64,000 bases of DNA from Gp6-AA40 sp035293405 (GCA_035293405.1 DATDOE010000112.1:1-64000); one strand, 5' to 3'. Shown: positions 52,194 to 61,226, counted from the first letter of the stretch. Program-made: numbers and translations. Notes: generated by a model from the letters alone, not told the origin.

Positions 52194-53234
52194 TTAGTTC
52201 GAGCCCTTCTTCAACGCCTGCTCGGCCGCCCGCTTCTCGTCGGCCCGAGCACCCGCCAGGATGTTGGCGATGCCGTAGTTGGATTCGTGACAGGCGAACT
52301 CGAAGATCGGTCCTTCCGTCTTCGCCAGCGGCGCCTCAGCGGTCCATGACCGGGTCCACGTCGAAGGATCCTCGACGGTGAATCGGTACTGAATGATGTC
52401 GCTTGCCGTGCGCGTGAAGCGCTCGGTCACTTTCAGATTCGCGGAGGAGCCTCTGAAGGCGTTCTTGCCGTTGAAGTTCGTGGTCTCGACGACGAGCGTA
52501 TCGCCCTCCCAGCGCCCACGCGACAGGCCTGTCCACTGACGCACACCAGACGGCGGCTGCGGACGGCCATCGAGCGGGATGATACGCACGTCGTGGATCA
52601 TCTCGGTGAGAATCATCACGTGACCGGGTGCCTGCACGATCTGGTAGTTGGCGTTGTACCCTGCATTCATCATCGGTGGACCTGCGCCCCCCATGATGAT
52701 GCAGCGCGAGCCAATCGGCATGTTCTCGACGGCGTCATACTGTCCGCCTCTCGCCTTTCTCGCCGCGGCCAGCGCTTGCGTCCGCTTCTGCGCTTCCGGC
52801 GTCACCGGCGGGATCTTGCCATCGGGCGGATCCACGATCAGCGACGTGCGCAGGTTCTTGGCAAAGGTGGACTGGCTGCGGTCCAGGCCGAACTGCGTGA
52901 AGTCGTAGTGCACGTCAGCCGTTGTGCCCGGCTCGGTCTGCTCCGCCTCGCGCGTCGCGGCCCGCTTGATGGCGGCCTCGGCTTCGTCCGGCGTGTAGAT
53001 CTCTTTGGTCACGCCGTCGGGCCGTTCGAGTGGTACGTAGGTGGAGTTGGTCCAGAAGCCTTGCAGATCGGGCTGACCGTCGGACGTGCGCGGCGCCGTG
53101 TAGGCCTTGCCCGCAGCAGTCCTGGCTGGGGCGGCTTTCGCGGGCGTCTGCGTCTGTCCGGCGACCGAGATCGTGGCGAGTACGGCGAGGGCGACCGTTG
53201 CACCGCAGGCTGAAACGAGAAGTCGATGCCTCAT
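52194..53234 (-). CDS. Secreted protein of an Acidobacteria family, paralog A
   Basis: 346 aa. Signal peptide RHRLLVSACGATVALAVLAT. The mature protein has DGQPDLQGFWTNSTYVPLER, DVHYDFTQFGLDRSQST, SLIVDPPDGKIPPVTPEAQ, IQVAPGHVM-like IVQAPGHVMILTEMIHDVRI and SRGRWEGDTLVVETTNFNGK. It is very similar along its length to the 54127-55116 product. Homologs are numerous in Acidobacteria and usually annotated as hypothetical. The function is unknown; neighbouring quinoproteins suggest a periplasmic role. Confidence 0.85.
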   Translation of the reverse strand: MRHRLLVSACGATVALAVLATISVAGQTQTPAKAAPARTAAGKAYTAPRTSDGQPDLQGFWTNSTYVPLERPDGVTKEIYTPDEAEAAIKRAATREAEQTEPGTTADVHYDFTQFGLDRSQSTFAKNLRTSLIVDPPDGKIPPVTPEAQKRTQALAAARKARGGQYDAVENMPIGSRCIIMGGAGPPMMNAGYNANYQIVQAPGHVMILTEMIHDVRIIPLDGRPQPPSGVRQWTGLSRGRWEGDTLVVETTNFNGKNAFRGSSANLKVTERFTRTASDIIQYRFTVEDPSTWTRSWTAEAPLAKTEGPIFEFACHESNYGIANILAGARADEKRAAEQALKKGSN

Positions 53235-53293
53235 CTGAATCTCCAGCGGTCGACTGGGACCGCCCTACCTCTTGCTACTGGCTACCGCCAGCT

Positions 53294-53314
53294 GCCTACT
53301 GCCAGCTGCCTACT
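53294..53314 (+). repeat. GCCTACT heptamer copies
   Basis: GCCTACT, GCCAGCT, GCCTACT in 7-nt register at the 3' end of the next gene and its downstream spacer; the same unit forms the long array at 59682-59744. Confidence 0.55.
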
Positions 53315-54125
53315 TGCTCGGCTGCTTCCGCAGATGCCCATAGAGTAAATCTTCGACGAATTCTACGCACCGAAATTCCAGGATCTGAGCATTGCGCTCC
53401 ACATGCTTGTAGAGCGGCATGCTGATCTTCCAGGGGCGCGAAAACACCTTCGGATCCTCGATTGTCGCCTCGTAGCTCAACGTCTCGGCGCTTCGCGAGG
53501 TGAACCGCTCCACGACATGCAGTGCATCGCTGTGAAAGTTTCCGGCCCGGTCGAACCAGCTGAGGTCGTTGAACCCCTTCGTATCGACGACGAGCGTCTC
53601 CCCTTCCCAGCGCCCGTTGGACCATCCCATCCAGCTGTCGGCCGGCGCCTCGGTCTGATCCGCCATGTAGATGGTCCGCAGCGCGCCCGCGTACTCGTGC
53701 ACGAGCATGATGTGCTTCGTGCTCTGGATGATTTGGAACGGATAGGGCATGTAGGTGGCGCGCGGCACGCCCGGCAGATAGCACTTCACCTCCGGATCGA
53801 GCTTCAACCGGTTGGCGTAGTTCTCCTGCTGCTTCTTGCGCGCCTCCGGGAGATAGGGGACCTCGCCGCCATCGACGATGCCAAGACCGGCGGGAACCGC
53901 GCCGGTGGCGCCAAGATCACGGACCGGACTCGGACCCGCGGGGTGCGCCTCGATGTTCCAGTTGGCGGTGTTCATCGCCTGCCAGATGCCGTTGAGATTC
54001 GGCTTGCCGTCCGGCGTGCGCGAAGCCCTGTAGCCTGGCGTCTGCGCCGCGGCGCTCGTCATCGCCAGCACCATGCCGGCGGCGACGGCCGCGGCACACA
54101 TCCCAATGAGGAAACGGTTCCGCAT
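53310..54125 (-). CDS. Secreted protein of the same Acidobacteria family, divergent member B
   Basis: About 271 aa. Signal peptide RFLIGMCAAAVAAGMVLAMT ending in SAAAQ, then TPDGKPNLNGIWQAMNTANW, KCYLPGVPRATYMPYPFQII, ADSWMGWSNGRWEGETLVVD and FDRAGNFHSDALHVVERFT. It shares the framework of the two flanking paralogs (GRWEGxTLVV, VxERF) but is shorter and clearly diverged. ATG 54125 starts the signal peptide. Its upstream neighbour (54127) lies 1 nt away, so all belong to one operon. Function unknown. Confidence 0.85.
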   Translation of the reverse strand: MRNRFLIGMCAAAVAAGMVLAMTSAAAQTPGYRASRTPDGKPNLNGIWQAMNTANWNIEAHPAGPSPVRDLGATGAVPAGLGIVDGGEVPYLPEARKKQQENYANRLKLDPEVKCYLPGVPRATYMPYPFQIIQSTKHIMLVHEYAGALRTIYMADQTEAPADSWMGWSNGRWEGETLVVDTKGFNDLSWFDRAGNFHSDALHVVERFTSRSAETLSYEATIEDPKVFSRPWKISMPLYKHVERNAQILEFRCVEFVEDLLYGHLRKQPSK

Positions 54126-54126
54126 G

Positions 54127-55116
54127 TTACTTTTTGCCCTTCTTCGCCGCCTCTTCCGCCGCCCGTTTCTCTTCGAGCCGGGCGCCAACGAGCGTGTTGT
54201 AGAGGCCGAAGTTTCCTTCGTGACACCCGTGCTCGAAGATCGGGCCCACGGTCTTCTTCATTGACGCTTCCGCAGACCACGGCCCCGCCCACATCGACCG
54301 GTCGTCGATCGTGAACTTGTACTCGATGGTGTCGTCGGCGATTCGTCTGAATCGTTCGGTGACCTTCAGGTTCTCGGTGGAGCCCCTGAACGGATTCTTG
54401 CCGTTGAAGTTGGTCGTCTCGACGATGAGCGTGTCGCCTTCCCAGCGGCCCCGGGACATCCCCATCCACTGACGCACGGCTGACGGCGGCTGCGGGCGTC
54501 CATCGAGCGGGATGACGCGCACGTCGTGAATCATCTCGGTGAGGATCATCACCTGGCCCGGCGCCTGCACGATCTGGTAGTTGCTGTTGTAGCCGGCGTC
54601 CATCAGCGGCGGCCCGGGGCCAGCCATGATGAGGCACCGGTCATCGAGCTGATTGCTCTCGGCGGAGTCCCACCGTCCGCCCAGTCGCCTGGCTGCCTCC
54701 GCCCGCTCCGCCAACCGCTTCTTCCCTTCGGCCGTCACCGCAGGGATTCTGCCGTCCGGCGGATCCACGATGAGCGACGTCCGCAGGCTCTTGACGTAAG
54801 TGGACTGACTTCGATCCAACGCAAACTGGCTGAAGTCGTAGTGCACGTCCGCCGTCGTGCCCGGCTCGGTCTGCGCGCTCTCGCGCGAGATCGCCTGCTT
54901 GATCGCCTGCTCGAGCTCCTGCGGTGTGTAGTGCGTCTTGGTCACACCAGCCGGCCGCTCGAGGGGTGTGTAGGTCGAGTTGGTCCAGAAGCCTTGCAGG
55001 TCCGGTTGTCCGTCCGGAGTACGTGGTGTGCGATACGACGGACCTTGCGCGCTGAGCGTCGCTGCAAAGAAGAGCGCCGCCACCGCCGCTACCGTCCTGA
55101 GGACAAGGCTGCTCAT
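54127..55116 (-). CDS. Secreted protein of the same Acidobacteria family, paralog C
   Basis: About 329 aa. Signal peptide SLVLRTVAAVAALFFAATLS, then PDGQPDLQGFWTNSTYTPLE and the same blocks as paralog A (DVHYDFSQFALDRSQSTY, SLIVDPPDGRIPAVTAEG, IVQAPGQVMILTEMIHDVRV, SRGRWEGDTLIVETTNFNGK). A and C are clearly a duplication, with B between them. ATG 55116 overlaps the stop of the PQQ dehydrogenase (ATGA 55113-55116), so the paralog is translated with the quinoprotein. Function unknown; possibly a periplasmic partner. Confidence 0.87.
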   Translation of the reverse strand: MSSLVLRTVAAVAALFFAATLSAQGPSYRTPRTPDGQPDLQGFWTNSTYTPLERPAGVTKTHYTPQELEQAIKQAISRESAQTEPGTTADVHYDFSQFALDRSQSTYVKSLRTSLIVDPPDGRIPAVTAEGKKRLAERAEAARRLGGRWDSAESNQLDDRCLIMAGPGPPLMDAGYNSNYQIVQAPGQVMILTEMIHDVRVIPLDGRPQPPSAVRQWMGMSRGRWEGDTLIVETTNFNGKNPFRGSTENLKVTERFRRIADDTIEYKFTIDDRSMWAGPWSAEASMKKTVGPIFEHGCHEGNFGLYNTLVGARLEEKRAAEEAAKKGKK

Positions 55117-56744
55117 CGAGCGTCTCCTCGCAGCGCAAACGCAAACAGCGAGCTGCCGGCGGCAATCGTGACGTACTGCTTCCCGCCCACCGAGTAGCTC
55201 ATGGGGCCGGCGTTGACCTGACCGCCGAGCGCGGCCTTCCACAACAACGCGCCGGTGCGTGCGTCCAAGGCGAAGAAGTATCCCTCTTTCCCTCCGCTGA
55301 ACAGCACATCGGCAGCGGTCGTCAATACGCCGCCCCAGGTGATGTCGTTCATCTTGTATTCCCACTTGGGCTCGAGGGTGTTGGGGTCATACGCGCGAAC
55401 CACGCCGTAGGCTTCGTCCTCGTTGTTGAGGAAATTCTGCAGGTTGATCTGCCCCATCGTCGTCTGCCGCGGATTGATGCCGTTGGCGCGCGGACTCAAA
55501 CCTTCGGTGACGACGGTGCTGGAGTTCTCGAAGTGCGCGACGTAGAAGAGACCCGTCCTGGGACTGAACGATGGAGGAGCCCAGTTGGTCGCGCCGTGCA
55601 CATGCGGGCGAATGACGGTGCCTTCCTTGGTCGGGACCATGCCTGGAACGCGCTGCACCCTGCCCTTGCTGTCGAAGCCGTCCGCCCAGTTGACCTTCAC
55701 ATAGGCCTTGCCGTGCAGGAACTCGCCCGTCGCCCGGTCGAGGACATACATCAGGCCGTTGCGATTGGCCCAGAGCATCACCTTGCGCGGCCGGCCGCGG
55801 AACTGGATGTCGGCGAGCACCGGCACCTGGGTCGAGTCGTAGTCCAGTTCGTCGTGCGGTGTGAACTGGTAGTGCCACTTCAGTTTTCCGGTATCGGCAT
55901 CGAGCGCGACGACGGCGTCGCTATATAAGTTGTCGCCGAGCCGCGACCGCCCATCCCAATCTGGTGCGGGATTGCCCGTACCGAAGAACGTGAGATTCGT
56001 TTCCGGGTCGTAGGCCCCGGCGTTCCACACGGCTGCTCCGCCGGTCATCCACGAATTGCCGGACCACGTGTCGTTGCCCGGCTCACCCGGCCCCGGGATC
56101 GTGTAGAAACGCCAGACCTCTTTGCCGGTCTTGGCATCGAATGCGGCGACCATGCCGCGGATGCCCATGTCGCCGCCCGCGGTTCCGACGATGACCTTGT
56201 CCTTCACGATGAGCGGCGACATGGTGATCGAGTACCGGGCCGCGGCACTCGCGACAGTCGTGTTCCAGAGAATCTCGCCGCTCCTGGCATCGATGGCGAG
56301 CAGGTGCGCATCGATGGTGCCCATATACAGCGTGTCGCCCAGAATCGCGAGGCCACGGTTCACGCGGCCGCAGCAGGTGCGCGCTTCCGGCGCCGGCTGG
56401 TAGTTGAGCGTCCAGAACGGACGGCCCGTCACCGCATCGAGCGCGACCACGTCGTTGGGCGCCTGCACGGTGTAGAGCACACCATCCACGACGAGCGCCG
56501 TGGTCTCGAATTTCTCGAGCGATCGTGATTGCCAGATCCATTGCAGCTCGAGATTCTTGGCGTTGGCCGGCGTGATTTGCGTCAGCGGACTGTAGCGCTG
56601 ATTGAGCGGCGTCCCCGAGTACGACAACCAGTTCTGCGGCTCACGATCGGCGTGAAGAATGCGATCGAAGGTGACCTGCGCCTGTAAGGACGCGACCGCT
56701 ACGACCGCCGCCCCGAGAGCCATTACCCCTGTTCGTGCGGTCAT
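55113..56744 (-). CDS. PQQ-dependent alcohol-dehydrogenase-type quinoprotein
   Basis: 543 aa. Signal-like start (TGVMALGAAVVAVASLQAQ) and an eight-bladed propeller with tryptophan-docking-like repeats: LDAVTGRPFWTLNYQP, DARSGEILWNTTV, FDAKTGKEVWRFYT, LDADTGKLKWHYQ and LDARTGALLWKAAL. The vicinal cysteines TCCGRVNRG are typical of quinoprotein alcohol dehydrogenases. It probably oxidises an alcohol in the periplasm and passes electrons to the neighbouring di-haem cytochrome, whose stop codon overlaps its start by 4 nt (56741-56744). The substrate is unknown. Confidence 0.92.
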   Translation of the reverse strand: MTARTGVMALGAAVVAVASLQAQVTFDRILHADREPQNWLSYSGTPLNQRYSPLTQITPANAKNLELQWIWQSRSLEKFETTALVVDGVLYTVQAPNDVVALDAVTGRPFWTLNYQPAPEARTCCGRVNRGLAILGDTLYMGTIDAHLLAIDARSGEILWNTTVASAAARYSITMSPLIVKDKVIVGTAGGDMGIRGMVAAFDAKTGKEVWRFYTIPGPGEPGNDTWSGNSWMTGGAAVWNAGAYDPETNLTFFGTGNPAPDWDGRSRLGDNLYSDAVVALDADTGKLKWHYQFTPHDELDYDSTQVPVLADIQFRGRPRKVMLWANRNGLMYVLDRATGEFLHGKAYVKVNWADGFDSKGRVQRVPGMVPTKEGTVIRPHVHGATNWAPPSFSPRTGLFYVAHFENSSTVVTEGLSPRANGINPRQTTMGQINLQNFLNNEDEAYGVVRAYDPNTLEPKWEYKMNDITWGGVLTTAADVLFSGGKEGYFFALDARTGALLWKAALGGQVNAGPMSYSVGGKQYVTIAAGSSLFAFALRGDAR

Positions 56745-57547
56745 GGACCAAGCCTGCCCTTCAAGGTCACGAGATAACTGACGACATCCGCCACGTCCTG
56801 CGCGGTCAGCGTCGATCGATACGACGGCATCGGCGTCGGCAGGAAGCCGTGCTCGCGGAGGTCGGCCTTCACAAACGACCGCAGCTGCTCCTTGCTGTCC
56901 ATCATCTGCACGGTGAACGTGTCGATGTTGAGCAGCCGGCCGGTCACGGTCGTGCCGTCCTCCGTGACGACGCGGTAGAAGCGGCCACTGGGAAGGACTT
57001 CGGCCGCCGGATCGAGCAGCGATCTCTCGAGGTCAACGGTCCGGCGCAACTGTCCAATCTTGGTGAGGTCCGGGCCGAGCCGTGAACCGACGCCGGCGAC
57101 GCGGTGGCAGGTCGCGCAGGCGCCCTTGCCCGCGAAGACCGCCTGCCCGCGAACGGCATCACCCGTCGCCGAGGTACTCCGCTTCGATGCCGCCACGGAG
57201 CGAAGGTAGGCGACGACCCGGGCCGCCTGCTCCTCGGTCATGTTGGTTGCCGGCATCGGCGTGTTCGGAATGCCCTGCCGGATGATGCGGACCAGATCCG
57301 CATCGGACGTCGCGCGCTTGAACTGACCGCGGCCCAGGTCGACGCCGGCGATCTCGTCGCCATCAGGACCATGACAGTTCGCGCAACTGTTTCGGAAGAC
57401 GCGGGCGCCGTCCTCGACGTCGAAGGCCGTCTCGTGTTGGGCGTAGACGACGACGGGTAATGCAAAATGCAAAATGCAAAATGCAAAAATGAAAATGCAG
57501 GATGCAAGCAGAACTGCGATTCTCAGATGTGCCTTGGCGCTTTGCAT
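56741..57547 (-). CDS. Periplasmic di-haem cytochrome c with repeat-encoded signal peptide
   Basis: 268 aa. Two haem-binding sites: CANCH (about residue 55) and CATCH (about residue 137), each in a class I cytochrome c domain; likely axial Met in NTPMPATNMTEE and TPMPSYRS. It is the natural electron acceptor for the overlapping PQQ dehydrogenase. The signal peptide is odd: its hydrophobic core FIFAFCILHFALP is encoded by the ATGCAAA heptamer array at 57460-57508, and the ATG at 57547 lies inside a second array (57541-57568) with no ribosome site upstream. The start is therefore uncertain. Confidence 0.82.
   Translation of the reverse strand: MQSAKAHLRIAVLLASCIFIFAFCILHFALPVVVYAQHETAFDVEDGARVFRNSCANCHGPDGDEIAGVDLGRGQFKRATSDADLVRIIRQGIPNTPMPATNMTEEQAARVVAYLRSVAASKRSTSATGDAVRGQAVFAGKGACATCHRVAGVGSRLGPDLTKIGQLRRTVDLERSLLDPAAEVLPSGRFYRVVTEDGTTVTGRLLNIDTFTVQMMDSKEQLRSFVKADLREHGFLPTPMPSYRSTLTAQDVADVVSYLVTLKGRLGP
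57460..57508. repeat. ATGCAAA heptanucleotide array inside a coding region
   Basis: Seven units in exact 7-nt register: four ATGCAAA (57460-57487), AATGAAA, ATGCAGG, ATGCAAG. On the minus strand they encode the core of the cytochrome signal peptide. Because 7 is not a multiple of 3, a gain or loss of one unit would shift the frame. Confidence 0.85.
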
Positions 57548-57568
57548 TTTGAATTTTGCATTTTGAAT
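57541..57568. repeat. TTTGCAT/TTTGAAT heptanucleotide array around the cytochrome start
   Basis: Four 7-nt units: TTTGCAT, TTTGAAT, TTTGCAT, TTTGAAT. It is the reverse complement of the ATGCAAA family 33 nt to the left and contains the presumed ATG (57545-57547, minus strand). Confidence 0.8.
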
Positions 57569-57576
57569 TGCGCGCT

Positions 57577-59586
57577 TTAGTTCTCCTGCGCGCCGCCGCG
57601 ACCACCGGCAGGCCCACCACCGCGGCCTCCACGGCCGCCACGCCCGGTGTCCGGCGGGGGTACGGCGAACGCCACGAGCTGCGCGCCCGACGTGGCTGTG
57701 CCTCTGACACCCACGACGACAAACTGCCGGCCGTTGTGCATGTAGGTCATCGGCAGGCTGGTCTGCGGACCGGGGATCGTGGTCTGCCAGACGTCGGCGC
57801 CCGTCGCCTTGTCGTAGGCATGGAACACCGCCATACCGCCGGATCCCTCACCCGCGAAGAGCAGTGTCTTGGTGACCAGCAGCCCGGCTTGTGAAGGACT
57901 CCCGGTCTTGGGAATCGTCAACCCTTTCAGCGCCGGGTTGTTCCTGACCGAGGGCGGCGTATCACCGTTCGGAATCTGCCAGGCGATCTCGCCCTTGTTC
58001 ATGTTGTAGGCCGTGATGCGGCCGTACGGCGGCTTCATCAACCGAAGCCCCTGAACCGTCGGCAGTCCCCCGCCAAACGTGTAGTCAGTGTCCACACCGC
58101 TCGTCTTCGGATCGGTGTTCGGCGTCAGCCCGATCACGCCGGGTGTCGTCGTCGATCCCACGTACACGAACCCCGTCTCGGGATCCGCGGCGCCACCGGG
58201 CCAGTTGGCGCCGCCGCCGAGGCCCGGCGCCACGATCGTGCCCTTGTTGCCGTTCGGCACCACGACCGAGCCGGGCGTATAGATGGGACCGATTCGATAG
58301 TTCTCGATCGCCTTAATTGCTTCGGCGCGCAGCTCCGGCGTGAAGTCGATCAGGTCGTCGTGAGTGACGCCCTGCTGATCGAAGGCCGCTGGCTTGTTGG
58401 GAAACGGCTGCGTGGGAGCCGTCCACTCCTTCGGCACATCCGTCTGCGGCACGGGCTTCTCCGTCCACCCGAACACCGGCCGCCCGTTGGTGCGATCGAA
58501 GGCGTAGGCAAACGCCTGCTTCGTGAGCTGCACCACCGCCCGGACCGGCTTGCCGTCGACCGTCAGGTTCACGAGGATCGGATGCGGCGGCATGTCGTAG
58601 TCCCAGATGTCATGGTGGACGAGCTGCTGATACCAGATCATCTTGCCGGTCTTGATGTCGAGACACACGAGCGAGTCCGAGAACAGATTGTTCCCGGGAC
58701 GATGGCCGCCGTACACGTCGTTGGTCGCCGACTCGATTGAGAGGTAGACGTAACCCAACTGCGGATCGGCGGAGAACGGTCCCCACACGCCGGCGTTGCC
58801 GGTGTACTGCTGCGAGTCACCCTTCCACGTCTCAGAGCCTGCCTCGCCTTCGCGGGGTATCGTGTGGAACGTCCAGATCTTGCGTCCGGTACGAACGTCG
58901 AACGCCATGATGTCGCCCTTCACGTTCGACCGGTTGACGCGGCCACCCGGCGTCAACGCGGGTCCCACGACGATCACGTCATTGGAAATCACCGGCGGCG
59001 AGCTGTTGCCGATGCGGCCGGTCGGGTCGAGCGGCACATCGAGATCGAGGTGCTTGAACAGATCCACGGTGCCGCTCTGCCCGAAGCCAGGGACAGGCAC
59101 GCCGGTCTTCGCGTTCAGCGCCACGAGATTGAACCCGGGTGTGACGAGCACGATGCGCTCTTCCTTGCCGTCGGTCCAGTACGCCACGCCGCGGTGGACC
59201 TTGCGTGGGGCCGCGTCAAAGCGCGCGCCCTCATCGGGCCGCCAGACCCAGAGCGTTTCACCCGTGCCCGCATTCGCGGCCACCACGGTGCGGCGCTGCC
59301 CGGCGGTGAAGTAGAGAACGCCGTTGACCATCAGGGGCGTCGTCTCGGTGGTGACCGTCTCGGCCGGCGAGCCGAAGTTGTCGAACTTCCAGGTCCAGGC
59401 CACCTGGAGGGTCTTCACCGTGTCCTTATTGAGCTGATCCAGAGAGGAATAGCGGGTGCTGCCCTCATCGGCCGAGTACGCGCGCCATTGACCAGTCGCG
59501 GAACCGTTCTGCCCGCTGCCCACGTACGGCCACAAGGCGATGACGAGCAAGAGCCCCAGAAACGCGTATCGACGCGGTCGCATCAT
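57577..59586 (-). CDS. PQQ-dependent dehydrogenase (quinoprotein), long form
   Basis: About 669 aa. Signal peptide RRYAFLGLLLVIALWPYVGS, then an eight-bladed propeller: STRYSSLDQLNKDTVKTLQV, VVAANAGTGETLWVWRP, FDVRTGRKIWTFHTIPREGE, LDIKTGKMIWYQQLVHHDIW and YNMNKGEIAWQIPNGD. It resembles glucose/quinate-type quinoprotein domains without the membrane part. A Gly/Arg tail ends the protein. ATG 59586 is preferred because GGAGGAGAAATCG precedes it; the frame opens at 59646. It is upstream of the di-haem cytochrome gene, so it may use the same electron acceptor. Substrate unknown. Confidence 0.92.
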   Translation of the reverse strand: MMRPRRYAFLGLLLVIALWPYVGSGQNGSATGQWRAYSADEGSTRYSSLDQLNKDTVKTLQVAWTWKFDNFGSPAETVTTETTPLMVNGVLYFTAGQRRTVVAANAGTGETLWVWRPDEGARFDAAPRKVHRGVAYWTDGKEERIVLVTPGFNLVALNAKTGVPVPGFGQSGTVDLFKHLDLDVPLDPTGRIGNSSPPVISNDVIVVGPALTPGGRVNRSNVKGDIMAFDVRTGRKIWTFHTIPREGEAGSETWKGDSQQYTGNAGVWGPFSADPQLGYVYLSIESATNDVYGGHRPGNNLFSDSLVCLDIKTGKMIWYQQLVHHDIWDYDMPPHPILVNLTVDGKPVRAVVQLTKQAFAYAFDRTNGRPVFGWTEKPVPQTDVPKEWTAPTQPFPNKPAAFDQQGVTHDDLIDFTPELRAEAIKAIENYRIGPIYTPGSVVVPNGNKGTIVAPGLGGGANWPGGAADPETGFVYVGSTTTPGVIGLTPNTDPKTSGVDTDYTFGGGLPTVQGLRLMKPPYGRITAYNMNKGEIAWQIPNGDTPPSVRNNPALKGLTIPKTGSPSQAGLLVTKTLLFAGEGSGGMAVFHAYDKATGADVWQTTIPGPQTSLPMTYMHNGRQFVVVGVRGTATSGAQLVAFAVPPPDTGRGGRGGRGGGPAGGRGGAQEN

Positions 59587-59681
59587 CGATTTCTCCTCCC
59601 TTTCGGTGAGCGAATGTTGCGCCGGGACCGGTTTCATGTCAATCAAGCAGAAGGCGGTGGGCGGTAGGCAGCACGCAGCTT

Positions 59682-59746
<65 letters not shown>

Positions 59747-59771
59747 GAGTAGCATGTCCGCGGAGGCACCC

Positions 59772-60266
59772 ATGTCGCACGCACCGAAGGCGGTCATCGG
59801 ATTCGGACTCGCCCTGGTCCTGTCCTCTCACCTGTCTGGACAGGGACTCGTCACCCAGCGCAACCTCTCGCTTGCCCTCGCCAAGACGATCGCCGAGGCC
59901 ACGCTGGCCGCGTGCAAGTCGAAAGGCTTCAACACCGCCGCCGCCGTGGTCGATCGCGCTGGCCAGGTGCTGGTGATCCTTCGCGACGAGCAGGGCACGG
60001 CACAGCTCGTGGAGATGGCGCGCCGGAAGGCGTATACGGCGCGGATGTTCCGCATTGCGACCAGCGAGTTTCAGAAGCGGACGGCAAGCGACCCGACCCT
60101 GCTGCCTCAACGGGACGTCACGGACATCCTCGCGCTCGGCGGTGGCGTGCCCATCCAGGTCGGCACGGACACGATTGGCGGCGTCGGCAGCTCGGGATCG
60201 AGCCAGGAAACTGACGAGGGTTGTGCGAGAGCGGGCCTCGCCAAAGTGGCGGACCTCTTGAAGTAG
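59772..60266 (+). CDS. GlcG/HbpS-like haem-binding-family protein, secreted
   Basis: About 164 aa. Signal peptide KAVIGFGLALVLSSHLSG, then a GlcG-type domain: LALAKTIAEATLAACKSKGF, AAVVDRAGQVLVILRDEQG, RRKAYTARMFRIATSEF and LALGGGVPIQVGTDTIGGVG. HbpS in Streptomyces binds haem and senses redox; GlcG-family proteins elsewhere have unclear roles. ATG 59772 is chosen because GGAGG precedes it; 59754 has no site. It is beside quinoprotein and cytochrome genes, which fits a redox role (inference). Confidence 0.85.
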   Translation: MSHAPKAVIGFGLALVLSSHLSGQGLVTQRNLSLALAKTIAEATLAACKSKGFNTAAAVVDRAGQVLVILRDEQGTAQLVEMARRKAYTARMFRIATSEFQKRTASDPTLLPQRDVTDILALGGGVPIQVGTDTIGGVGSSGSSQETDEGCARAGLAKVADLLK

Positions 60267-60286
60267 GGGCGACGCATGCGTCGCCC
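60267..60286. repeat. Perfect 20-bp palindrome, intergenic
   Basis: GGGCGACGCATGCGTCGCCC directly after the GlcG-like stop. It is a fully self-complementary site that could be a protein-binding palindrome or a terminator stem. Confidence 0.65.
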
Positions 60287-60344
60287 AACCGCTCCTCTTG
60301 GACCGGCCGAGGTCCTTTGGACCGGCAGGGTGTATAACGGAGAT

Positions 60345-61154
60345 ATGGCGGCACGTGCCCTGGCGGTAGTCGTGGCAAGCGTCTGGCTGATTCCAGCGTC
60401 GCTCGCAGCCCAGGCCGCCCGTGCGCCCGCCAACGGCCCGATCGTGATCACGCACAATCCGCCGAGCCCGAGTCAGCAGCCGGGCGCGGGCCAGCAGCAG
60501 AACCCGAGTCCGCCGCCGCCCGCGGCCCCACCGGCTCCACCATCTGCGCAGACCAATGACGTGTTTCGCGCGGGGCCAAATACCTACGCGCCTCGCTACG
60601 ATCGACAGTCCCTCCCGTCGCGTCGTCATCAGCGATTCCCCCGTGGCTACGGATACGGGGTGGGGTTCGGCTACGGGTATGTCGCCGACGACTATTCGCT
60701 CGCGCGTCGAGCAGAGCGCTCGTACGACGAGCGTGCGCGCAGCGGGGAGACTGGTTATCTACGACTGCAGATTGAGCCGGGCACGGCGGAAGTGTACGTC
60801 GATGGTCTCTACACCGGGACCGGCGACGACGTCGGCCCGCTCAGCGTTGGACGGGCTCTGGAGATGGGCCCACACAGAGTGGAGATTCGCGCCCCGGGCT
60901 TTGAGACCGTGACCTTCGATGTGCGGATTCAGCCGAACGAGATGATCACGTACCGGCGGACTCTTCAGAGAGTTGACGACAGGATCGAGTCACGCCTGCC
61001 CACGTCGATCGCGCAGGCCGCGCCGCGAACGTTCTACGTCATCCCACGCTGCTACGCCGGAGATACGCGGCCGCGCGCGGAGGCGCTGCCGCCCGGATGC
61101 AAGATGGCGAGCCTGCGGACAGTGCCGCCGATCATCGCCGCGCCACCGCGCTGA
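60345..61154 (+). CDS. Secreted PEGA-domain protein
   Basis: About 269 aa. Signal peptide RALAVVVASVWLIPASLAAQ, a Pro/Gln-rich linker (about residues 30-75), a Tyr/Gly-rich segment (RGYGYGVGFGYGYV), and a PEGA domain (about 135-210: LRLQIEPGTAEVYVDGLYTG, GPHRVEIRAPGFETVTFDV). PEGA domains are surface-layer-like beta modules often exposed outside the cell. ATG 60345 follows GGAGAT and starts the signal peptide; the frame is open from 60276. Function unknown. Confidence 0.82.
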   Translation: MAARALAVVVASVWLIPASLAAQAARAPANGPIVITHNPPSPSQQPGAGQQQNPSPPPPAAPPAPPSAQTNDVFRAGPNTYAPRYDRQSLPSRRHQRFPRGYGYGVGFGYGYVADDYSLARRAERSYDERARSGETGYLRLQIEPGTAEVYVDGLYTGTGDDVGPLSVGRALEMGPHRVEIRAPGFETVTFDVRIQPNEMITYRRTLQRVDDRIESRLPTSIAQAAPRTFYVIPRCYAGDTRPRAEALPPGCKMASLRTVPPIIAAPPR

Positions 61155-61167
61155 CCGCAGGACTGCA

Positions 61168-61187
61168 GGCGGGTCTGAAGACCCGCC
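61168..61187. repeat. Perfect 9-bp hairpin after the PEGA gene
   Basis: GGCGGGTCT-GA-AGACCCGCC, between the convergent PEGA and cytochrome genes. The same style as 52165-52184 (9-bp stem, GA loop). A partial copy (AGACCCCCCTCTACCGG) follows at about 61205. Confidence 0.7.
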
Positions 61188-61226
61188 TCTACCGGTTCAT
61201 CTGAAGACCCCCCTCTACCGGCACCC

